A stretch of DNA of 64,000 nucleotides from Syntrophotalea acetylenivorans (GTDB lineage Bacteria > Desulfobacterota > Desulfuromonadia > Desulfuromonadales > Syntrophotaleaceae): positions 2,974,001 through 3,038,000 of the forward strand of contig NZ_CP015519.1 in assembly GCF_001887775.1 (NCBI RefSeq), in the 5' to 3' direction. Both the position numbers and the translations under genes were made by a program. Of this stretch, positions 8,353 to 16,157 are shown one piece after another. Position 1 is the stretch's first letter; every line of letters begins with the position of its first letter. Under the pieces are notes generated by a model. That model ran no database searches, was not told the origin of the DNA, and saw only the letters and a program-made list of their open reading frames with translations.

Positions 8353-9250
8353 TGAACGCCATCAGCCAGGCGCCGACCACCAGCGCCGCGCTTCCTAACC
8401 CGACCAGTCGGTTGCTCAGGCCATTGACTGTCGGCCCTGAAGGCCAGAGCAGACTGCTCAGCCAGCCCAGTCCTAGGCCGGCGACGAAGCCCCACAAATG
8501 GGCACCGATATCGGTTCTTTGCCCACCGCTGCCGAGCAGGCCGAGCAGAGCCAGCGCCGCGGCCAGGGGCAGGGGCCAGCGTCGCCGCAGGCTGCGGCGA
8601 TGGTGATAGACGCTGCGCACCGCTAGAATGGCCACCGTGCCGAAGACGGCCGTCGACAGGCCGACGGCGCGATGGTTGCTCGGTTGTATGAAGGCGTTGA
8701 TCAAATTACCCAGCGTCCCGGACATCAGCACCAGGGACCAGCCTCGACCGATTCCGAGTTCGCGGTTCAGGCGATCGATAAAGAAGCCGCCGATCAATAG
8801 ATTGCCGAGCAGGTGCAGGCCGTCGGCATGCAGGGTCAGGGCGGTGACGGCCCGCCACCATTGGCCGGCACGGATCGCTCCGGCATCGGCGTTGCCGAGT
8901 TGCAGCAAATCGATGTTCAGGCTGTGAATCCCGGGAAGGTGCAAAACAACCAGATTGTGAAAGATGCCGAGCAGCGCCAGTAAGGACAGGGTGACTAGGC
9001 TGTTGTTTTGCAGAGGCATCGGTGGCGTCAGGGGGGGCGGCCAGTGGCTGTTTTCCGTTTCGTAGCGGCGCAATTCATCGAGAGCCCGGGGCTGTTCTTT
9101 CTCCGGCACCCGCAGTAACCAGAGTCTCCCCTGCTGTTCGAGGCTGTAGGGCAGCCCCCGGGCTTCGAGAACCAAGGCCCATAGCCGGGCCCGTTTGCGG
9201 GCAAGGGGGACCTTCAAATGTTCGTCCACCTCCCGCGGGTCGATGGTCAC
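8345..9250 (-). CDS. Rhomboid family intramembrane serine protease
   Basis: A 301-residue protein with a soluble N-terminal segment (residues 1-80) and a six- or seven-helix rhomboid core. Active-site features are Asn150 in HLLGN, Ser199 in GLSTAVFG (family GxSxxxFG), and His251 in GAHLWGFVAG; the loop motif GQWWRAVTALTLHADGLHLL is also typical. It would cleave transmembrane helices of unknown substrates. The start is GTG with an AGAGG site about ten bases upstream. It reads towards lspA, and its final codons lie in a heptad tandem repeat. Confidence 0.92.
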   Translation of the reverse strand: MTIDPREVDEHLKVPLARKRARLWALVLEARGLPYSLEQQGRLWLLRVPEKEQPRALDELRRYETENSHWPPPLTPPMPLQNNSLVTLSLLALLGIFHNLVVLHLPGIHSLNIDLLQLGNADAGAIRAGQWWRAVTALTLHADGLHLLGNLLIGGFFIDRLNRELGIGRGWSLVLMSGTLGNLINAFIQPSNHRAVGLSTAVFGTVAILAVRSVYHHRRSLRRRWPLPLAAALALLGLLGSGGQRTDIGAHLWGFVAGLGLGWLSSLLWPSGPTVNGLSNRLVGLGSAALVVGAWLMAFSQ

Positions 9251-9335
9251 CCAGGTGGCCTCTGGGGTAGGTTTACATCCCTTGGTGAATCCGTGGGTGA
9301 TTTGTCGCTGGGAAAATTCTGCACAGGAGTATCCA

Positions 9336-9572
9336 TTGCTAAAGAGCTACTATCGTTTGCCCCGTCGGCAGATCGGCTATTTGCGATTTATTCTTGAAAG
9401 TTACGACGGGCTGGCTTTCGTGCGTACCTTGGATAACCGCCAGGCACTGGTCGAGATTGCCTATCCCGCTTCCCGCCGTGAGGACGCACAAGGCCTGCTG
9501 GCGGCGTTGGCCGAAGAATGCAGTATGACTGCGGTGGCCCCGCCGTCGGCCTCAGAATACCCACCTCTGTAA
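9336..9572 (+). CDS. DUF4911-like small protein
   Basis: A 78-residue protein starting LKSYYRLPRRQIGYLRFI. It resembles the DUF4911 family of small proteins common in Deltaproteobacteria, recalled by pattern only. The TTG at 9336 is taken as start because CAGGAG lies six bases upstream; the frame is open further upstream but that part is antisense to the rhomboid gene and of different composition. It has the compact alpha/beta look of a ligand-binding or regulatory domain, with no catalytic motif. Function unknown. It lies just upstream of the phosphoenolpyruvate synthase gene. Confidence 0.65.
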   Translation: MLKSYYRLPRRQIGYLRFILESYDGLAFVRTLDNRQALVEIAYPASRREDAQGLLAALAEECSMTAVAPPSASEYPPL

Positions 9573-9677
9573 ATCCCCCCGTTGGTCATGGTCAGCATCC
9601 TGTTTTCTGGTAGATTTTAAGGTGTGAGGCAGGGTTCACTTGCTCCTTATATCCATCAATCTAACGGAGGTGGGGTG

Positions 9678-12067
9678 ATGACGCAAGCCAACATGATCCG
9701 CTGGTTTCAGAATATTCGTTTGACCGACCTGCCGCTGGTTGGTGGCAAGAACGCCTCCCTCGGTGAGATGATCACCGCTCTTGGCGATGGGGGATTTCCG
9801 TGCCCGGCGGTTTTGCAATTACCGCCGAGGGGTATCGCCTTTTTCTGAGCGAGACCGGCCTCGACCGACAGATCGAAGCATTGCTCGGAGAACTCGACAA
9901 AGACCAACTGGCCAGCCTGAATTATGTCGGCAGTCGCATCCGCCGGGCCATTCGCCATGCGGAGCTTCCCGCAGGACTGTGCCAGGAGATTCGTGCGGCC
10001 TACGCTCAACTCGAAGAGCAATACGGTTCTGACTGCGACGTAGCAGTCCGCTCCAGTGCCACCGCCGAAGATCTGCCCGACGCCTCCTTTGCCGGTCAGC
10101 AGGAAACCTTTCTGCATGTCCGGGGGGCCGATGACTTGTTGCTGGCCTGTCGCAATTGTTTCGCCTCCCTGTTTACCGACCGGGCGATCAGTTACCGGGA
10201 GGACAAGGGATTTGATCAGCAGGAGGTAGCCTTGTCCATCGGGGTGCAGAAAATGGTCCGGTCCGATCTTGCTTGCGCGGGGGTCATGTTCACCATCGCC
10301 ACCGAGTCGGGTTTTCCCCATGTGGTGTTGATCAACGCGGCCTGGGGCCTGGGAGAGAACGTGGTGCGCGGCGCGGTCAATCCCGACGAGTTTTATGTCT
10401 TTAAGACGACCTTGCGCGAAGGCTACCAGCCGATTTTATCCCGACGGTTGGGCAGCAAGGAAAAGAAGATCGTTTATGCCCCGGACGGGGGAATTAAAGG
10501 CACCCGAGAGATTCAGGTGCCTGTCGAGGATAGGCGGCGTTTTTGCCTGAGCGATGACGAAGTGCTGGAGTTGGCGCGTATGGCCTGTACCATCGAGGCT
10601 CACTACGGCCGGCCGATGGACATCGAATGGGCCAAGGACGGCCAAACCGGGGAGCTGTTTATTCTGCAGGCGCGGCCGGAAACCGTTCAGTCGGCTGCTG
10701 CCACCAACGTCATGGAAACCTATCGCCTCAAGGAAACGGGCCGGCGCTTGACCGAGGGGCGGGCGGTAGGCAGCAAGGTCGGGTGTGGTCCGGCGATGGT
10801 TATTCGAAACGCCGAAGAGATTAGGCGCTTTACCGAGGGCAGCGTGCTTGTTACCGATATGACCGATCCCGACTGGGAGCCGATCATGAAGCGGGCGGCG
10901 GCCATCGTCACCAATCGGGGTGGGCGCACTTGCCATGCGGCCATCGTCAGCCGCGAACTCGGCATCCCCTGTGTGATCGGCACCGGTGATGCCACCAGCG
11001 CTGTTGCCGAAGGGCTGCGGGTCACCGTCGCCTGCTGCGAAGGAGAGACCGGTGTCGTCTATGAAGGTGAACTGGCCTATGATATCCAGCGAACCGATCT
11101 GCAGGAACTTCAGCGGCCACGGACCAAGATCATGCTCAACCTCGGTGACCCCAGTCAAGCATACAGTCTGGCCTGCATCCCCAACGACGGGGTCGGTCTG
11201 GCCCGTCTCGAATTTATCATCAATAACGCCATTCAGGCCCATCCCATGGCCCTGCTTTATCCCGAACGGGTGACGGACAGCGAGGAACGGCAGCGTATCG
11301 AAGCACTGACCGCCGGCTATAGCGATGGCGCGGCGTTCTTTGTCGATCAACTCGCCCAGGGGGTGGCCACCATCGCAGCGGCCTTCTATCCCAACGACGT
11401 CATCGTGCGCATGAGCGATTTCAAGAGTAACGAATATGCCAATCTGCTCGGCGGGCAGGATTTCGAACCGGAGGAATCCAATCCCATGATCGGATTTCGC
11501 GGCGCCTCCCGTTACTACGATGAACGCTACCGGGAGGGCTTTCTCCTCGAATGCCAAGCCATGCAACGGGCGCGGCAGGAGATGGGGCTGAAGAACATCA
11601 AGCTGATGGTGCCCTTCTGTCGCACGGTGAATGAAGGACGGCGGGTGATCGAGGTCATGGCCCAGGCCGGACTGAAGCAGGGCGAGGAGGGCCTGGAGCT
11701 GTACGTGATGTGTGAAATACCCGCTAACGTGATTCTAGCTGAGGAATTCGCTGAGCTGTTCGACGGCTTTTCCATCGGCTCCAACGACCTGACCCAGCTA
11801 ATCCTTGGTCTCGACCGCGACTCGGAGATCGTCGCCCATCTCTATGATGAACGTAACGCCGCGGTGACCCGCTCCATCGCCGACGTAATCGCCCGGGTGA
11901 AAAAGGCCGGTCGCAAGATCGGTATCTGCGGTCAGGCGCCCAGTGACTACCCCGAGTTTGCGGAATTTCTCGTCAAGTGTGGCATCGACAGTCTGTCTCT
12001 TACCGCCGACACGGTGCTTTCCACCACCCTGCGGGTGTTGGAACTGGAAAAAAGATTGGAGGGGTAG
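9678..12067 (+). pseudogene. ppsA: Phosphoenolpyruvate synthase, interrupted by one frameshift
   Basis: The product would convert pyruvate, ATP and water to phosphoenolpyruvate, AMP and phosphate, feeding gluconeogenesis. The frame opens at ATG 9678 after GGAGGT (residues [11 protein letters not shown]), but near 9798-9801 the sequence CCG-TGC reads as if one G were lost from CCGGTGCCC. The +2 frame then continues from 9800 with [15 protein letters not shown] through to the stop. Downstream blocks are intact: the swivelling-domain histidine in GGRTCHAAIVSRELGIPC, the PEP-binding GSNDLTQLILGLDRDS, and the catalytic cysteine in CGQAPSDYPEF. Combined length is about 797 residues, normal for PpsA. 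Everything else is well conserved, so a recent mutation or an assembly error is likelier than an old pseudogene. Confidence 0.85.
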
Positions 12068-12109
12068 GGGGCGGATTGTAAATGTTTTTGGCATTGCTTG
12101 ATCTGCGAA

Positions 12110-12190
12110 TGCGCAGCATCCGGTTTTATCTGCGTCCGAATCAGGGGACAAAGGCTTTACGGGCCGCAGATGAACGCAGATAAGGTCAAA
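12110..12190. repeat. Intergenic repeat family D, copy 1
   Basis: The unit reads GCGCAGCATC, TTTTATCTGCGTCC, about 20 variable bases, then GCCGCAGATGAACGCAGATA. TATCTGCGT pairs with ACGCAGATA, so it folds as a hairpin. A second copy is 297 bases downstream at 12407-12486. It opens the 610-base gene-free stretch after ppsA. Confidence 0.75.
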
Positions 12191-12249
12191 GACTGGAAAC
12201 CGGGTCATTTCACTTGGGCCTGTTGATCCCCGTGGAATCAAGAGCATTT

Positions 12250-12396
12250 ACCACAGAGCTCACGGAGGACACGGAGAAAGTCCACATTCTTCCCCCTCAA
12301 CAAACAGGATTATCAGGAGCCATCGGTCCACGGAAGTCACGGAAAGCACGGAATGGTTGGAGAGCTTTTCAGTGTGTTCCGTGTATTCCGTGGACA
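12250..12396. repeat. CACGGA-type intergenic repeat block
   Basis: Short related motifs CACAGAGCTCACGGAGGACA, GTCCACGGAAGTCACGGAAA and TTCCGTGTATTCCGTGGACA appear in succession. The last is an inverted copy of the second, giving a hairpin of about 70 bases. Nothing protein-like is encoded. Confidence 0.65.
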
Positions 12397-12406
12397 AGGA
12401 AGGATA

Positions 12407-12486
12407 TGCGCAGCATCGGATTTTATCAGCGTCCAGATCGAGGGTCAAAACATGTCGGGACGCAGATGAACGCTGATAGTTTCAAA
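12407..12486. repeat. Intergenic repeat family D, copy 2
   Basis: Matches the copy at 12110-12190: TGCGCAGCATC, TTTTATCAGCGTCC, a variable centre, GACGCAGATGAACGCTGATA. Both arms changed together (CTGC to CAGC and GCAG to GCTG), so the hairpin TATCAGCGT/ACGCTGATA is kept. Paired change points to selection on, or copying of, the folded form. Confidence 0.75.
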
Positions 12487-12532
12487 ATCCGTCCCTGGTT
12501 ATTTACTTAGAACCTGGCAAGGTCAAATGTTT

Positions 12533-12632
12533 GCACCGCAGAGGGCACAGAGAAATTCAGTTAAAGCAACAGATTTTCTCTGTGATCTCTAGTGAACGAA
12601 GTGAACGGGTGGTAAAACTGGTTTTTTGGTCA
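12533..12632. repeat. Intergenic repeat family C, copy 1
   Basis: The element reads CACCGCAGAGGGCACAGAGA, a variable centre, TTTCTCTGTGATCTCTAGTG, then AACGAAGTGAACGGGTGGTA and AAACTGGTTTT. Its two ends CAGAGGGCACAGAGAAA and TTTCTCTGTGATCTCT are near-complementary. A second copy is at 58033-58126. Confidence 0.75.
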
Positions 12633-12678
12633 GCCACCGCTGCTGCAGGCAAATGCATAACCAGATTCAAGTGTCTTC

Positions 12679-13803
12679 TCAGTGTTCCACCATTGGCAGG
12701 GTTTCTTCCTCGTCGGCACCGCGCAGGTAGACGGTGCGGCTGGGAAAGGCGATCTCCAGGCCGTGGGCCTCGAGAAGGTCCATGATCTTCAGGCAGACGT
12801 CCTCGCGGGCGTCGAGATACTCACCCCAGACCGTGGTTTTTGTGAAGCAGTAGACCAGAATATCGAGAGACGAGGCGTTGAAATCAGTGAAGTTGACCAG
12901 AAAGAAATCCTGGTCGATTGCGGGATGTTCGCGCAATAATTTACGAATCCCTTCGACGGCCAGACGCATCTGTTCCGGGCTGGTTTCGTAGGTTACTCCT
13001 ACGGTTATTTTGATGCGCCGTTTGGGCATGCGGCTGATGTTGTCCACCGACAGGTTGGCAATAATGTTATTCGGAACCGTGATCAGGGTTTTGGCGAAGG
13101 TGCGGATCTTGGTAGAACGAAAGCCAATTTCTTCGATGGTGCCCTCCATGTCGCCGGCCTTGATCCAATCGCCGATATGAAAAGGGCGGTCGAGAATGAT
13201 CATTATCGAGCCGAAGATGTTGGACAGGGTGTCTTTGGCAGCCAGGGCTACCGCCAAACCACCGATACCGAGAGAAGCGAGAAGGCCGGAGATGGAATAA
13301 CCGAGATTCTGAATGGTCATGATCAGGGCCAAAAAGACGATGAAGGCGCGCGCGCTTTTGCGAATAAAGGGCAGCAGGTGGTCGTCGAGGGTCGATTCGG
13401 TTTTACTCACCCAACCGGAGAGGAAGGCTTCGAGAATAGACACCAAATTGAAAAGGGCCCAGGCGATATCGAAGGTGACCAGTCCCTTGAGCAAACCGTA
13501 GGCACCTCGGCGCAGATCGGCGGGTTCGGTAGGTAATTGCAGAATCTGCAGAGCGACGAACAAGCCGATGATCACCAGCAGGAATTCCGCCGGTTTGCGA
13601 ATACTCTGCAAAAACAGGTCGTCATAGCGGCTCTTGGTGCGCGTCGCCAGGGGGAAAATCACTTTAACGAACAGGTGAGCGAAGACCCTTTTCAATACGA
13701 GGGCACCGATCAGTACCAGAAAAGCGCCGGCAAAGCGGCTCAGGCTGATGCCAAGAAAGGTTTCCCGCAGAATAGCTTCCAACGTGGCGAAGAATTCGCT
13801 CAT
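12679..13803 (-). CDS. Mechanosensitive ion channel, MscS family
   Basis: A 374-residue inner-membrane channel that would release solutes on hypo-osmotic shock. There are about four to five membrane helices, the last being the glycine/alanine-rich pore helix (SGLLASLGIGGLAVALAAKDTLSNIFGS), followed by the beta domain with DRPFHIGDWI and GTIEEIGFRSTKIRT, then the C-terminal alpha/beta domain. The ATG at 13803 is preferred over an upstream in-frame ATG at 13848 because it has a GGAG site eight bases before it. It is divergent from the aconitase gene, and the 220 bases between them should hold both promoters. Confidence 0.94.
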   Translation of the reverse strand: MSEFFATLEAILRETFLGISLSRFAGAFLVLIGALVLKRVFAHLFVKVIFPLATRTKSRYDDLFLQSIRKPAEFLLVIIGLFVALQILQLPTEPADLRRGAYGLLKGLVTFDIAWALFNLVSILEAFLSGWVSKTESTLDDHLLPFIRKSARAFIVFLALIMTIQNLGYSISGLLASLGIGGLAVALAAKDTLSNIFGSIMIILDRPFHIGDWIKAGDMEGTIEEIGFRSTKIRTFAKTLITVPNNIIANLSVDNISRMPKRRIKITVGVTYETSPEQMRLAVEGIRKLLREHPAIDQDFFLVNFTDFNASSLDILVYCFTKTTVWGEYLDAREDVCLKIMDLLEAHGLEIAFPSRTVYLRGADEEETLPMVEH

Positions 13804-13906
13804 CTTAATTGCTCCATTGACTGATACCTGGGTGAGTAATTGAGTCATGATTAGAGCAAGACAAACACTTGCACTCTTTTCTCGCCCCTGATTTACAGAA
13901 CCGGGT

Positions 13907-13912
13907 TATAAT
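13907..13912 (+). promoter_or_regulatory. Possible -10 box upstream of aconitase
   Basis: A perfect TATAAT stands 111 bases before the aconitase start codon in the divergent intergenic region. No convincing -35 hexamer is found 16-18 bases upstream, so this may need an activator or be chance. Confidence 0.25.
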
Positions 13913-14022
13913 AAGCCGCTTTTTACTTAACAGAAGGGGGCCGGGATTGCAAGCAACCCTTGATCTTTCCCGTCTTTTTATCGTATTGCCACCGTGGATT
14001 ATCGCTTGATAAGGGAGTTTTC

Positions 14023-15960
14023 ATGGCTCACAATCTGACCGAAAAGATTCTCGCTGTCCATCTAGTGGAAGGGGCTCTTGAGCCCGGCACAGAGATTGCC
14101 ATTCGTATCGACCATACCCTGCTGCAGGACGCTACGGGCACCATGGCTCTCCTCGAATTCGAAGCCCTTGGTCTCGAAACGGTGCTCGTCGATCTGGCCG
14201 CCCAGTATGTTGATCATAACCTGTTGCAGACTGATTTTCGCAATGCCGACGACCATCGCTATCTGCAGAGCGCCTGCGCTCGCTACGGTATCCATTTCAG
14301 CCGCCCCGGCAACGGGATCTCCCACCAGGTGCATCTGGAAAACTTCGGTCGGCCCGGCTTGACCCTGCTCGGCGCCGACAGCCATACCCCGGCCGCTGCG
14401 GGCTTGTCGATGCTGGCCATGGGGGCCGGCGGCCTCGACGTGGCTCTGGCCATGGCTGGCCGCCCCTATTATCTGCCCTGTCCGAAGGTGCTGGGGGTGA
14501 AACTGACGGGAAAATTGTCCGACTGGGTGAGCGCCAAGGATGTGATCCTGGAGATGCTTCGCCGTTATGACGTCAAAGGCTGCCTGGGCAAGGTGGTGGA
14601 ATACTACGGCCCCGGAGTTGCCACCCTGTCCGTCGAGGATAGGGCGGCGATCGGCAACATGGGCACCGAGCTCGGTGCTACCAGTTCGCTGTTTCCTTCC
14701 GATGAACAGACCCGTGCCTACCTGGCCGCTCAAGGCCGGGAAGAAGCCTGGCAGCCTTTGTCCGCCGATGAAGGTGCCCGTTACGATGAATACGACGAGA
14801 TCGACCTTGCTACCGTTGAACCTCTTATCGCTTGCCCGTCTTCTCCGGGCAAGGTGGTGAGGGTGGCCGAGGTCGCCGGCACAAAAGTCGATCAGGTCAT
14901 CGTCGGGTCCAGTGCTAACAGCGGCTATAAGGATCTGTTGCGGGTAGTGCGCATCCTCGAAGGGCGCCACAGCGCCCCGGAGACCGATTTGCACATCAAT
15001 CCCGGTAGCCGTCAAGTGTTGGAGAACATTGCCGAGGCTGACGGTATTCTGCCGCTGATGATGGCGGGGGCTAAGATTCATCAGTCCGGTTGCCTCGGTT
15101 GCATAGGCATGGGCCAGGCCCCCGGCACCGGCCAGGTCAGCTTGCGTACTTTTCCTCGTAATTTTCCTGGTCGCTCCGGCACCAAGGGCGATCAGGTCTA
15201 CCTCTGTTCCCCCGAAACAGCGGTAGCCGCTGCGTTGACCGGAATGATCACCGATCCCCGGGACCTTGGCCGGAAGATGACATACCCGTTCGTCGAAGAG
15301 CCGAAAAAGCGGGTCATCGACCGCTCGTCGGTGGTCTATCCCGGCGAGGAGTTATACCAGACCGAGGTGGTGCGCGGCCCCAACATCAAACCTTTTCCCG
15401 AATTTGAGCCCCTTCCCGAGAGTTTGCGGCTGACTGTAGCCATTAAGGTTGGCGACAACATCTCCACCGATGGCATCATGCCCGCCGGCAACAAGGTTCT
15501 GCCGCTGCGATCCAATATCGAGGCAATCAGCGAATTCGTTTTCTATCAGCTTGATCCCGATTTCCACACTCGATGCCAATCCCTGAACCAGGCGGCGGTG
15601 GTGGGTGGCGATAACTACGGTCAGGGTTCCAGTCGCGAGCATGCCGCTTTGGCTCCGCGTTATCTTGGCGTGCGTCTTAAACTGGCCAAGAGCTTTGCCC
15701 GTATTCATCAGGCCAACCTGTGTAATTTCGGTGTGCTACCGCTGACTTTTCAAAATCCAGATGACTATCATCGTTTAGAAGAGGGGATGGAACTGACCAT
15801 TGAGAATGTACGGCAGCTCATCGAAGATGGCGAAACGGAAATTCCCGTACATTTGAATGGTGAAAGAATCATCACCCTGCTGAATGTGTCGCAACGTCAG
15901 CGGTTGAGCTTGCTGGCAGGAGGAACCTTGAATCGCGTACGGCAGGAATTGGTGGAATAA
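14023..15960 (+). CDS. Aconitate hydratase (645-residue type) with altered Fe-S ligand site
   Basis: TCA-cycle enzyme interconverting citrate and isocitrate. The shortened aconitase architecture is clear: GADSHTPAAAGLSMLAMGAGG, the Fe-S segment HQSGCLGCIGMGQAPGTG with Cys357 and Cys360, and the swivel domain with YGQGSSREHAALAPRYLG. The position that supplies the third cluster cysteine in well-known aconitases (GSCTNS) reads GSSANSG here (residues 295-301), so serine replaces cysteine. Start ATG has AAGGGAG seven bases upstream. The 645-residue length fits the putative short aconitase subfamily rather than AcnA (about 890). Whether serine is normal for this subfamily I cannot tell. Confidence 0.87.
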   Translation: MAHNLTEKILAVHLVEGALEPGTEIAIRIDHTLLQDATGTMALLEFEALGLETVLVDLAAQYVDHNLLQTDFRNADDHRYLQSACARYGIHFSRPGNGISHQVHLENFGRPGLTLLGADSHTPAAAGLSMLAMGAGGLDVALAMAGRPYYLPCPKVLGVKLTGKLSDWVSAKDVILEMLRRYDVKGCLGKVVEYYGPGVATLSVEDRAAIGNMGTELGATSSLFPSDEQTRAYLAAQGREEAWQPLSADEGARYDEYDEIDLATVEPLIACPSSPGKVVRVAEVAGTKVDQVIVGSSANSGYKDLLRVVRILEGRHSAPETDLHINPGSRQVLENIAEADGILPLMMAGAKIHQSGCLGCIGMGQAPGTGQVSLRTFPRNFPGRSGTKGDQVYLCSPETAVAAALTGMITDPRDLGRKMTYPFVEEPKKRVIDRSSVVYPGEELYQTEVVRGPNIKPFPEFEPLPESLRLTVAIKVGDNISTDGIMPAGNKVLPLRSNIEAISEFVFYQLDPDFHTRCQSLNQAAVVGGDNYGQGSSREHAALAPRYLGVRLKLAKSFARIHQANLCNFGVLPLTFQNPDDYHRLEEGMELTIENVRQLIEDGETEIPVHLNGERIITLLNVSQRQRLSLLAGGTLNRVRQELVE

Positions 15961-16157
15961 AAGAGGGCCAAGAAACACACCTGTAGCCGTCTCTTGATTT
16001 GACAGAGATGCAAGGGCTGGTGTAAGTAACACGGGTTGTTTTGATGTGACTTTTCCCATAGGAAATATCTGTCACCCGTGTGCAGATTTTTTTGCCGGTG
16101 ACATGGCGAATGCCGTATATTCGAACCGAAAACTATTACTGACAGGCTTTTTCTGTT

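Noticed and set aside
10436-11566. A 376-codon minus-strand frame inside ppsA
   Set aside because: Mirror frame of the catalytic half of PEP synthase; no ribosome site and no recognisable domain.
12214-12510. A 98-codon frame between ppsA and mscS
   Set aside because: It runs through two extragenic repeat types and has no ribosome site; repeats explain the open frame.
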